Shown: positions 8,699 to 16,090 of the stretch, one piece after another
Layout of the letters: every line of letters starts with the position of its first letter
How positions within the stretch are numbered: position 1 is the stretch's first letter
Assembly: GCF_051465645.1 (NCBI RefSeq)
Contig: NZ_CP195790.1
Location: 5,146,001 to 5,210,000 of the forward strand
Direction: 5' to 3'
DNA: 64,000 nucleotides
Source of the DNA: Planctomicrobium sp051465645
Lineage (GTDB): Bacteria; Planctomycetota; Planctomycetia; Planctomycetales; Planctomycetaceae
Translations under genes and position numbers: made by a program
The notes under the pieces: model-generated
The model's input: the letters and a program-made list of their open reading frames with translations, nothing else
What the model was told of the DNA's origin: nothing
The model's database searches: none

Positions 8699-9924
8699 TG
8701 TTCCCCCTGTAAAATCTGGTTTGATGTCAGCTGGGTAAGGGGAGTGTCAGTCGAAATCAGAGTGGTCGTTGGTGTTTCCCGAATCAGGAAAATCTTCAGG
8801 CTGCATCCGCTGCGAACGATCTGATTCACCAGTTCTTGTCGAGCATCGTCCCAATCCAGAAAGATGCAAATGACAATCGATGTTGACTCCAGTGAATCGC
8901 GAATGCTGGAGTTGAGCTCTTCGAACGGATTCTTTGGGTTAGGGTCGAGCCCGGCGAGAATTTCGAGGATGGAATCGAGATAGGTGGAGCTCGATGAGTT
9001 TGTTTCAAAATGAAAGAGTTCCGGGCCAGCAGCGAAAATTTCCACACTCGAACCCTGATGATCGAGTGAATCTGCAATCGCCGCGGTCAGGCTGATTGCC
9101 GCTTCGAGTTCTTTTTTAGCCTGAGCCGAGACTCTCCCCCAGATGTGTGGAATATGGGTGTCGAGAACGATGGAGACATGGGAGCAGACTTCCTCCTGGT
9201 ATTCGCGCACAACAGGTTTCCCAACCCGTGCCCAGGCTCGAAAGTCGAGACGTTTTGAAGGTTCGCCTGGAATGTATTCTCGGTTGCCTTTGTATTCTGC
9301 AGTGTTCCCGGAATGGGCTTCTTGTAACTGACCTCCGGATTGAAAACGATATGAAATTGGCAGCTCAAGATGTTCCAGTGGTTGATACTGGGGGAGCGCA
9401 ACAATTCTTTTGATCGGGACGGCGGTGTTGCCGACTCGGAGGAAGTTGAGCGGGAACGTGCTGTGCATCCAGATGTCAGGGATGACATGGTGCCCACGGT
9501 GATCGACGCGAATGTGAACTGGCAGTGATGCGAATTTCCCTCGCCCGAGATAGGGAATCATTGAATTCGCATTCACATGATGAAGGCCTGACGGAAGCTG
9601 AAACGCTCCACACATCAGATCGAAAGCAGGGAAATAGCCAAGATTCTGAACGGTGATCGTCCCGGACGCGGTCTCTCCTGCACTGATCCGTTCGGGAAAT
9701 GCGGCCATGACTTTCAGCTTGGGCCGGAAGATGGAACCCGTCAGCTCAATGAACCCGAAGAGAACAACAATTCCGGAAAAGATCTGGTGAATCGGGATCT
9801 CGACCGTAATGATCCCGCAAGCACTCAGGAACATCAATAACACTGCCATCTGGCCGACTGGAGTCAGTCTGTATTGGAAGAAGAAAGCGATCTTCTTCAT
9901 CAGCCAGCTTTGGCGGCGTTTCAT
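8686..9924 (-). CDS. DUF58 domain protein (MoxR-associated, vWA-like)
   Basis: 412-aa protein. Two hydrophobic stretches near residues 25-70 (AVLLMFLSACGIITVEI and IFSGIVVLFGFIELTG) anchor it in the membrane. The DUF58 signature REYIPGEPSKRLDFRAWARVGKP is followed by a vWA-like half with VSIVLDTH. Such proteins are thought to be partners or chaperone targets of the adjacent MoxR ATPase. I start it at ATG 9924, whose ATGA overlaps the moxR stop. Longer in-frame extensions run inside moxR. It overlaps the next gene by 13 bases. Confidence 0.9.
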   Translation of the reverse strand: MKRRQSWLMKKIAFFFQYRLTPVGQMAVLLMFLSACGIITVEIPIHQIFSGIVVLFGFIELTGSIFRPKLKVMAAFPERISAGETASGTITVQNLGYFPAFDLMCGAFQLPSGLHHVNANSMIPYLGRGKFASLPVHIRVDHRGHHVIPDIWMHSTFPLNFLRVGNTAVPIKRIVALPQYQPLEHLELPISYRFQSGGQLQEAHSGNTAEYKGNREYIPGEPSKRLDFRAWARVGKPVVREYQEEVCSHVSIVLDTHIPHIWGRVSAQAKKELEAAISLTAAIADSLDHQGSSVEIFAAGPELFHFETNSSSSTYLDSILEILAGLDPNPKNPFEELNSSIRDSLESTSIVICIFLDWDDARQELVNQIVRSGCSLKIFLIRETPTTTLISTDTPLTQLTSNQILQGEQCPL

Positions 9925-10958
9925 GCAGGCACCGGAAACTGTTTGATAATTTCTTCGACGATCTGTTCTTTCGAGATCGTTCCGTAGCGTGCTTTGGGGG
10001 TCATGACCAGACGGTGAGCGAGGACATAAGTGGCGAGTTTTTGCACGTCGTCTGGCAAGACAAAATTGCGTCCGGCAAGGAACGCGCACGCTTGGACTGC
10101 TCGAAAGAACATCTGCGAACCGCGAGGACTCACGCCAAGCTTGAGCAGTGGGTGTTGTCGTGTTCTTCCGACGATGTCGACGATGTATTCCGCAATGCTG
10201 CGTTCCATTTGTACCTGACGGACCGCAGCTTGTAATTCGGCGACCTCGGACATGTTCATCACCGATTCGGTAGGGACATCGTTGATGGCGGCCCCGTGGT
10301 ACAGAATTTCGACTTCCATGTTCCTGTCTGGATAGCCGACCTTGAGCTGCACAAGGAATCGGTCGAGCTGGGCTTCCGGCAACGGATAGGTTCCGTGGAA
10401 GTCAATCGGGTTTTGTGTTGCCAATACCAGAAACGGATGCGGGAGCTGGTAGCGTACCCCTTCAATTGTGGCCTGGCCTTCGCTCATCGCTTCCAGCAGA
10501 GCGGACTGCGTTCTGGGAGATGCGCGGTTGATTTCATCGGCAAGCAGAATGCTGCTGAAGATGGGGCCCTTTTTGAATGTAAAGGAGCCGTTTTGGGGAT
10601 TGTAGATTGATGCCCCAAGAATGTCGGATGGGAGCAAATCCGGCGTGAACTGAACCCGTCGGAACTCGGCATCAAGACTTGTCGCGAGCGCTTTCGCGAG
10701 CGTGGTCTTTCCGACACCAGGGACGTCTTCCATCAAAATCGAGCCACCGGCAAGCAGTCCGATCAGAAGAATGTCGATGGTCTCTTCTTTTCCGCGGATG
10801 ACTTTCGCGAGATTCCGCTGCAAGAGTCGTAAACGATCTTTCAGCGCTGCAAGTTCCTCCGGCTTCAGGGCAATCTCATCGATTCCACTGGGCTGAGGGG
10901 GATATCCGGACGGAATAGGCTGACCTATGGAATTCCCCTGACTCGTCAAGTGTTCCAT
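9921..10958 (-). CDS. MoxR-family AAA+ ATPase
   Basis: AAA+ ATPase of the MoxR family, expected to remodel or activate the proteins encoded downstream. Walker A is EDVPGVGKTTLAKAL and Walker B is SILLADEINRASP. The stretch LLEAMSEGQATIEG and the sensor motif LATQNP are typical. The C-terminal lid contains SPRGSQMFFRAVQACAF. The chosen ATG 10958 gives 345 aa; a TTG at 11042 would give 373 aa. Neither has a clear Shine-Dalgarno sequence. It is the first gene of the four-gene minus-strand operon and is divergent from deoR. Confidence 0.93.
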   Translation of the reverse strand: MEHLTSQGNSIGQPIPSGYPPQPSGIDEIALKPEELAALKDRLRLLQRNLAKVIRGKEETIDILLIGLLAGGSILMEDVPGVGKTTLAKALATSLDAEFRRVQFTPDLLPSDILGASIYNPQNGSFTFKKGPIFSSILLADEINRASPRTQSALLEAMSEGQATIEGVRYQLPHPFLVLATQNPIDFHGTYPLPEAQLDRFLVQLKVGYPDRNMEVEILYHGAAINDVPTESVMNMSEVAELQAAVRQVQMERSIAEYIVDIVGRTRQHPLLKLGVSPRGSQMFFRAVQACAFLAGRNFVLPDDVQKLATYVLAHRLVMTPKARYGTISKEQIVEEIIKQFPVPA

Positions 10959-11119
10959 TCGTAACGGCTTTAACTGTCCAGACCACTTTCTCTGGAGAGG
11001 AGTGGTCGATTCAACCGGATTGATGCAGGTGCGGATGGGCAATCCGCCGACAAGTTGTCGTCTGGACGAGTCTAACAGAGCAGATAAAGCGTGGCCAATC
11101 CGAATCCATGTGGAATTAG

Positions 11120-11157
11120 TTGAAAGATTTTGATTGGATTTGGTTGAATTTGCTTGA
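11120..11157. promoter_or_regulatory. Phased TTGA repeats upstream of deoR (possible operator)
   Basis: Four TTGA units start at 11120, 11130, 11144 and 11154. Each pair is 10 bp apart, about one helical turn. They lie in an AT-rich stretch about 70-105 bp before the DeoR start, in the moxR-deoR divergent region. DeoR-family repressors often bind direct repeats near their own gene, so an operator role is plausible but only inferred. Confidence 0.35.
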
Positions 11158-11225
11158 GGCGACTGGCTACGATCGACTGTGTCGACGCGTGCTTTGGTAA
11201 AGCGGGATGGACGGGGAGATTTCGG

Positions 11226-11987
11226 ATGCTATTGGATCAACGACGCCAAAGCATCTTGAATCTTGTGGAGTGCAAAGGGTTTGCATCACTTCGAGAGATT
11301 GTCGACGAGATCGAAGTGAGTGAATCGACAGCGCGGCGGGATTTGGAATATCTTGAAGGGATTGGGCAGATTCGACGGACGCGAGGCGGTGCAGCGTTCG
11401 TTGGTGAGTCCCTTACGGGTTTTGATGATCGTCGCAATCTCGCGTTTCGGGAGAAACAGAGGATCGGGAGGTTCGCTGCTGATCTGATCGGGACCGGTGA
11501 GACGATCATTTTAGATGGCGGGACGACAACCCTTGAGGTCGCCAGATACCTCGCTGGGAAGTCATTGCAGGTGGTGACCAATTCCCTGCCGATTGTGAAT
11601 CAACTGGTTGGGATGTCAGATGTGGAAGTCGTGTTCCTGGGCGGCTACCTGTACCCGAAGACAGGGGTGGCCTTGGGAGAACTGACGGTTGCGGCGTTGA
11701 AGCAGATTCACGCCAGACGGTTGGTCATGGGAGTCGGCGGGATCACCTCGGCTGGGATATTTAACTCAAATTCCCTGCTGGTGGAGGCTGAGCGTCAGAT
11801 GATGGCGTCGGCCGATGAGGTTGTTGTCGTGGCTGACAGCAGCAAGTTTGGGCATTCTGAGTTGGTGCGATTGTGTGGGTTGGAATCGGTGCATCGTCTG
11901 GTGGTGGATGCCGGATTGCCAATCGAGTGGCAAGAGCAGGTGAGAAGCTTCGGGATTGAGTTAATGATCGTTGACGAGCCTGAATAA
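11226..11987 (+). CDS. DeoR-family transcriptional regulator of the BMC locus
   Basis: 253-aa repressor-type protein. The N-terminal helix-turn-helix includes SLREIVDEIEVSESTARRDL (about residues 24-43), the DeoR signature. RTRGGA forms the wing. The C-terminal part is a sugar-phosphate-sensing DeoRC domain with ILDGGTTTLEVARYL, VTNSLPIVNQL and the end motif VVVVADSSKFG. Start ATG 11226 has GGGGAG upstream; the frame is open further 5' but that part lacks domain features. It lies directly before pduL in the same direction. The ligand is probably a phosphorylated deoxysugar or lactaldehyde-pathway intermediate, by analogy with fucose and rhamnose systems. The stop codon is inside a hairpin. 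Confidence 0.92.
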   Translation: MLLDQRRQSILNLVECKGFASLREIVDEIEVSESTARRDLEYLEGIGQIRRTRGGAAFVGESLTGFDDRRNLAFREKQRIGRFAADLIGTGETIILDGGTTTLEVARYLAGKSLQVVTNSLPIVNQLVGMSDVEVVFLGGYLYPKTGVALGELTVAALKQIHARRLVMGVGGITSAGIFNSNSLLVEAERQMMASADEVVVVADSSKFGHSELVRLCGLESVHRLVVDAGLPIEWQEQVRSFGIELMIVDEPE

Positions 11988-11999
11988 GAATTCAGGCTC
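11976..11999 (+). terminator. Hairpin spanning the deoR stop codon
   Basis: Perfect 10-bp inverted repeat GAGCCTGAAT (11976-11985) and ATTCAGGCTC (11990-11999), loop AAGA. The TAA stop (11985-11987) sits at the stem-loop boundary. No T-tract follows, so it may be a weak terminator, a processing site or an mRNA end protector between the regulator and the structural genes. Confidence 0.5.
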
Positions 12000-12055
12000 G
12001 AAGGCGTTGGGCAAATTGACCAGCAGCTTCGATGTGAGAATTGGAAAGACAGCTC

Positions 12056-12778
12056 ATGGCGGCGGAAAGCTTTGCAGGCGTGGGACGTAACGACATCGAG
12101 CAGGTCGTCCGGTCCGTATTGAGCAAGCATCTTGGGAAAGCTGCACCAGTGGCGGCTGCGCCAGCGAAAGCTCCCAATCCTCTTCTGGTGAATATCTCTG
12201 CCAGACATTGTCACCTGACTGACGAACACATCGAGATTCTGTTCGGCAAAGGTCACAAGTTGACCCCGTCAAAATGGCTCTATCAGGAAGGCTATTTCGC
12301 CGCTGAAGAGACTGTCGCCATCGTTGGTCCTCGTCGCCGGATGCTGCCTGAAGTTCGTGTTCTCGGACCATCCCGCGGAGCTTCACAGGTCGAACTGGCA
12401 TTCACAGATTCTATCTCTCTGGGGCTCGATCTCCCGATTCGGATCAGCGGGGACGTCGCTGGAACGCCGGGCTGTCTGATTGTGGGACCCAAAGGGAGCC
12501 TGGAATTGAAAGAAGGAGTCATTCGTGCCATGCGACATGTGCACATGTCACCAGCCGATATGGCTTACTACAACGTCAAGAGTGGTGACGTGATGCACCT
12601 GCGAGTCGAGTCACCAGCCTGCACGACGGTGCTGGAAGACGTTGTGATTCGCGGCGGTGATGACAAGATACGACTAGAAGTTCACCTCGATACCGATGAA
12701 GGAAACGCGGTGAATCTGACTAAGGCGACTCACGTAGAACTGGTGAAACCGGTTGGATGTGGTTGTCATGCAAAATAG
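12056..12778 (+). CDS. pduL: PduL-type phosphate acyltransferase
   Basis: Converts acyl-CoA (here probably lactyl-CoA) and phosphate to acyl-phosphate and CoA inside the microcompartment. The 240-aa protein starts at ATG 12056 with GGAAAG upstream. An N-terminal amphipathic helix (SFAGVGRNDIEQVVRSVL) followed by an Ala/Pro linker is a typical encapsulation peptide. Metal-binding motifs of the PduL fold are visible: NISARHCHLT, AMRHVHMSP, and EVHLDTDEGNA. The C-terminus ends GCGCHAK. Its length agrees with microcompartment PduL rather than Pta. A hairpin separates it from the first shell gene. Confidence 0.94.
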   Translation: MAAESFAGVGRNDIEQVVRSVLSKHLGKAAPVAAAPAKAPNPLLVNISARHCHLTDEHIEILFGKGHKLTPSKWLYQEGYFAAEETVAIVGPRRRMLPEVRVLGPSRGASQVELAFTDSISLGLDLPIRISGDVAGTPGCLIVGPKGSLELKEGVIRAMRHVHMSPADMAYYNVKSGDVMHLRVESPACTTVLEDVVIRGGDDKIRLEVHLDTDEGNAVNLTKATHVELVKPVGCGCHAK

Positions 12779-12782
12779 GTTG

Positions 12783-12821
12783 AGATCCCGTTGAGTTTCC
12801 GCTTCGGAAGCAACGGGATCT
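12783..12821 (+). terminator. Hairpin between pduL and the first BMC-H gene
   Basis: Arms AGATCCCGTTG (12783-12793) and CAACGGGATCT (12811-12821) pair perfectly over 11 bp. A small inner stem is TTTCC/GGAA. Only three T residues follow, so partial termination or transcript processing could set different levels of PduL and shell protein. Confidence 0.6.
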
Positions 12822-12943
12822 TTGCCATTTGCTGCGGCATAGAGATGTGAAATCAAGACCTGCGATTGCAGGATGAAGTTAAAGAAGAGTCGACGCAGAG
12901 TCGCTCTCGAAGAATCCCTTTTATCCCTCCTGGAGAATTGACA

Positions 12944-13231
12944 ATGGCTCGTGGTAACGAAGCACTTGGAATGATTGAAACCAAAGGGCTCGTCTGTCTG
13001 ATTGAAGCGACCGACGCTGCTCTGAAAGCGGCCAACGTGACGATGGTTGGCTGGGAAAAAATCGGAAGCGGTATCGCAACTGTTTTCCTGACTGGTGACG
13101 TTGCTGCAGTGAAAGCTGCCGTCGACGCTGGTGCTGCCGCCGCTTCAAAAATCGGCGAAGTGATGAGCGTTCAAGTGATTCCACGTCCACACGAAGACCT
13201 GGAAACCATTCTGCCAAAGAAGAAAGACTAG
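12944..13231 (+). CDS. BMC-H shell hexamer protein 1
   Basis: 95-aa single-domain BMC (Pfam00936) protein forming hexagonal shell tiles. It begins MARGNEALGMIETKG and has the typical LIEATDAALKAANV helix, a GSGIATVFLTGDVAAV pore-region strand and loop, and the AVDAGAAAASKIGEV helix, ending IPRPHEDLE. The ATG at 12944 has CTGGAGAA upstream. Upstream in-frame codons are not protein-like. It resembles the second BMC-H in this locus and is expected to be a major shell component. A palindrome spans its stop codon. Confidence 0.96.
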   Translation: MARGNEALGMIETKGLVCLIEATDAALKAANVTMVGWEKIGSGIATVFLTGDVAAVKAAVDAGAAAASKIGEVMSVQVIPRPHEDLETILPKKKD

Positions 13232-13239
13232 TCTTTCTT
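13220..13239 (+). repeat. 20-bp perfect palindrome over the BMC-H1 stop codon
   Basis: AAGAAAGACTAGTCTTTCTT is a perfect palindrome centred on the TAG stop and followed by TTT. As RNA it could form a tight hairpin and act as a weak terminator or translation/stability element. Confidence 0.55.
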
Positions 13240-13477
13240 TTCGCATGACGTGACTGGTGAAGAACCGGTTCTCTCATGCGAGGCAAACACAACGATTCCT
13301 TAATGAGCCGTTGCTGTTTGTAAATGAAATTGATGCCGTGTTTGCGACGTTCTGAATGCTGGGGATCTCCCCCGGGAATCAGACTGTGGAACACGAAAGA
13401 ATGCCGGCGAATGATTTGATTTTGCCGGCCAGTAGATGCGACATTCGAACCACGCAATTGCTTCAGGATATTCTGCT

Positions 13478-13741
13478 ATGAACGACGCCATTGGTCTCGT
13501 TGAAACCAAAGGACTGATTGCATCAATCGAAGCGAGCGATGCAATGCTCAAGTCTGCCAATGTGACGCTTGTAAAACAGCTCAACATTGGAAATGCATTT
13601 ATTACGACCATCATCCGCGGCGACGTCGGTTCCGTCCGCGCTGCTGTTGATGCTGGTTCTGCTGCAGCAGCAAAAGTGGGTGAAGTACTCAGCGCACGCG
13701 TCATCCCACGTCCTGCAAACGGATTGATGGAAAACTTCTAA
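13478..13741 (+). CDS. BMC-H shell hexamer protein 2
   Basis: 87-aa BMC-domain protein. It begins MNDAIGLVETKGLIASIEASDAM and contains the AANV-like SANVTLV strand, TTIIRGDVGSVRAAVDAGSAAAAKVGEV and the C-terminal VIPRPANG. An AGGAT element lies 8 bases before ATG 13478. It is clearly paralogous to the protein encoded at 12944; the pore-loop residues differ (NIGNAF versus KIGSGI), so the two hexamers may have different permeability. No BMC-T trimer gene is present, so these two hexamers plus three pentamers make up the shell set encoded here. Confidence 0.96.
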   Translation: MNDAIGLVETKGLIASIEASDAMLKSANVTLVKQLNIGNAFITTIIRGDVGSVRAAVDAGSAAAAKVGEVLSARVIPRPANGLMENF

Positions 13742-13862
13742 GCCTGCCTAGGGTTGGATGTGTCGTGCGTGCAGAGCAATCTGCAAGAGTGTTACTCCTC
13801 CAACATGACGGCGGTTGATTTCCAGAGAATCATCTCGAAAAGTGAATATTCAGGAGTTCCGA

Positions 13863-15050
13863 GTGAAGGTTCTGGTTGCCAATCTGGGGTCGACGAGCTT
13901 CAAGTACCGACTGTTCGACATGGCGTCGGAAACTCAGTTGGCACGCGGGGGAATTGACCGGATTGGTCAGGATGCGGACTCGATCTGTGTGGCTGAAGTC
14001 GGAGAGCACACAAGTCGTGAAGAGAAGCGTATTCCTGATCATGCCGCAGCTGTCCGGATGTGTCTGGACCAGTTGACCGATCCTCAAACCGGTTGCCTCA
14101 AGTCGGTCTCGGAAGTTGCTGCAATCGGATTCAAAGCCGTTTTTGCAGGACGACTTTCAGGAGTACGTCTGGTCGATGAAAAGCTGTTGGAAACGATGGA
14201 GGCTTTGGCCGATGTCGCACCAGCTCACAATCCACCGTATGCCAGAGCGATGCGTCAATTAATGGCGTCATTTCCTGAGATCCCGCTGGTTGCCGCACTG
14301 GAAACCGCGTTTCACGAGACGATTCCACCTGAATATCGCACCTATTCCGTCCCGTATGAATGGACTGAGAACTACGAAGTCCGTCGTTGGGGATTCCATG
14401 GGGCGAGCCATCGGTTTATTGGAACTCGAATGGCTCAACTTCTTGGACGCGATGACGCCAAGGTGATCTCATGTCACCTCGGCGGCAGCAGTTCAATCTG
14501 TGCGATCGAGGCCGGGCAATCAAAGTCGACCTCAATGGGCATGACACCTCAATCCGGATTGCCACAAAACAATCGGGTCGGGGACTTTGATCCATTCGCA
14601 CTGCGACTGGTGAAGCGTTTGACAGGGAAAGATTACGACACCCTGTTGAACGAACTCGCTTCTCAAGGGGGATTGCTTGGAATCAGCGGTGTCTCGAATG
14701 ACCTCCGGGACATCGAAAACGCAGCTGAAGCTGGAAACGAACGGGCGAAGCTCGCCATTCAGGTTTATGCCGCAGACATCAAACGCTATGTCGGGCAGTA
14801 TCTCGCTGTGTTGAACGGGGCAGACGCCATCGTTTTCACTGGCGGAATTGGCGAGAATAGTTCGATCGTCCGCAATCTGGTTTGCGACAAGATGTCGTAT
14901 GCCGGGATTGAGCTCGATCAAACAAAGAACGAGTCGTTAAAGGGAGAAGTGCAACTCTCAACGGATCGTTCGAAAGTTCAAATCTGGACGGTGCCGACAA
15001 ACGAAGAGATCGTGGTCGCCCGACAGACTGTTGACGTAGTCAGTCGCTGA
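13863..15050 (+). CDS. ackA: Acetate/propionate-kinase family protein (probable lactate-forming kinase)
   Basis: Transfers phosphate from an acyl-phosphate to ADP; in this pathway lactyl-phosphate would give lactate and ATP. It starts at GTG 13863 with AGGAG seven bases upstream, giving 395 aa beginning KVLVANLGSTSFKYRLFD, the ASKHA phosphate-1 motif. Other family signatures are PAHNPPYARAM, YEVRRWGFHGASHRF, ISCHLGGSSSI, and VFTGGIGENSS. N-terminal residues are NLGSTS rather than the common NAGSSS. No encapsulation peptide is obvious. It sits between shell genes and follows PduL in the pathway. Confidence 0.93.
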   Translation: MKVLVANLGSTSFKYRLFDMASETQLARGGIDRIGQDADSICVAEVGEHTSREEKRIPDHAAAVRMCLDQLTDPQTGCLKSVSEVAAIGFKAVFAGRLSGVRLVDEKLLETMEALADVAPAHNPPYARAMRQLMASFPEIPLVAALETAFHETIPPEYRTYSVPYEWTENYEVRRWGFHGASHRFIGTRMAQLLGRDDAKVISCHLGGSSSICAIEAGQSKSTSMGMTPQSGLPQNNRVGDFDPFALRLVKRLTGKDYDTLLNELASQGGLLGISGVSNDLRDIENAAEAGNERAKLAIQVYAADIKRYVGQYLAVLNGADAIVFTGGIGENSSIVRNLVCDKMSYAGIELDQTKNESLKGEVQLSTDRSKVQIWTVPTNEEIVVARQTVDVVSR

Positions 15051-15163
15051 AGGAAGCGGATACCTGATTAAGTTACTGACTGGATGGAGATGCGGTCCAG
15101 ACAGCAACGAGATCAGGTCAATTTTTCGCAGTTTTCCTAAGTCCTTGTGGCGAGCCACGAATC

Positions 15164-15478
15164 ATGTTCCTTGCAAAAGTTACCGGCAATTTGACAGCGA
15201 CACAAAAAGTCTCCGCCATGGTGGGGCAGACGCTGTTTATTGTCGAGCCGCTTCGAATTGATGAGCAGTCACCAGACTCGTTGAAGTCAACCGGACGGAC
15301 GTTTATTGCAGTGGATACGGTTGGGGCTGGTGAAGGGGAAACTGTCCTGATCGTTCAAGGTTCGAGTGCCCGATTTACCGAAGAAACAAAGGCCCTGCCG
15401 ATCGATTGTGCGATCATCGGGATTGTCGATTCGGTACAGGTTCATGGGCAGAACGTATTTCGAGCAAACGGCGACTGA
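15164..15478 (+). CDS. BMC-P (EutN/CcmL-type) shell pentamer protein 1
   Basis: 104-aa vertex protein of the EutN/CcmL family (Pfam03319). It begins MFLAKVTGNLTATQKVSAMVGQ and contains LFIVEPLRID, FIAVDTVGAGEGETVLIVQGSSAR and the C-terminal CAIIGIVDSV, the canonical pentamer sequence pattern. It caps the shell's vertices. It is the longest and most typical of the three BMC-P genes in this locus. Confidence 0.95.
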   Translation: MFLAKVTGNLTATQKVSAMVGQTLFIVEPLRIDEQSPDSLKSTGRTFIAVDTVGAGEGETVLIVQGSSARFTEETKALPIDCAIIGIVDSVQVHGQNVFRANGD

Positions 15479-15530
15479 TCTCCAGACGGAATGCACGCGA
15501 CTCAACGGATTGAATGGAACCTGAGGAAAA

Positions 15531-15983
15531 ATGAAGCAGATCGAACACACTCCTGAAGCAACGCTCAAGGCAACTCAGATCATTGCCTTGGCATTGATTG
15601 CTGGAATTGTGTCGACTTGCGGAATCGTCGTGTTCCTGGGGCAGAATGACCTCATCAGAATCCCTCCGACAGGGAATCTGATCAGTCTGGTGATGGTTGG
15701 GTTGACGGCATTAGGCCTGATCGTCCTGACTTTCCTGTCGATGCTGCCAGCACCTGAGAAAGCTGAACCTGCGAATTTGCCATCGATCTGGCAGGGACGC
15801 ATGGTCGTTCGATTCATTTTGCTCGAAGGGGCGGCGTTGTTGAATGCCGTTGCCTACGTCGTTGAGCTGCAATGGTGGTCGCTTGCGGTACTCGTTGGAG
15901 TTTTCGCTCTGATGCTGGTCCTCTTCCCGACGAAGGCGCGATTCGATCGATTTCTGAAATCTCATCCATCGGCGACTTTTTAA
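15531..15983 (+). CDS. Four-helix membrane protein encoded inside the BMC operon
   Basis: 150-aa protein with four predicted membrane segments: about residues 16-37 (IIALALIAGIVSTCGIVVFLG), 50-70 (LISLVMVGLTALGLIVLTFL), 92-110 (VRFILLEGAALLNAVAYVV) and 114-132 (WWSLAVLVGVFALMLVLF). The segments between them are short and charged. ATG 15531 has TGAGGAAAA upstream. It lies in the same direction between a pentamer gene and the aldehyde dehydrogenase, with short spacers, so it is cotranscribed. I recognise no family. Membrane proteins are unusual in microcompartment operons; transport of a pathway substrate or product or anchoring of shells are possibilities only. Confidence 0.82.
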   Translation: MKQIEHTPEATLKATQIIALALIAGIVSTCGIVVFLGQNDLIRIPPTGNLISLVMVGLTALGLIVLTFLSMLPAPEKAEPANLPSIWQGRMVVRFILLEGAALLNAVAYVVELQWWSLAVLVGVFALMLVLFPTKARFDRFLKSHPSATF

Positions 15984-16090
15984 GGAGGCCGATATGAGTG
16001 ACCCGAATCAGATCGCGGAATGAAGACGACGCTTCTGACATTGTGAAACGCGAAGAAATACGATTGTTGTGAAATAGCAGGACGTGTGAG

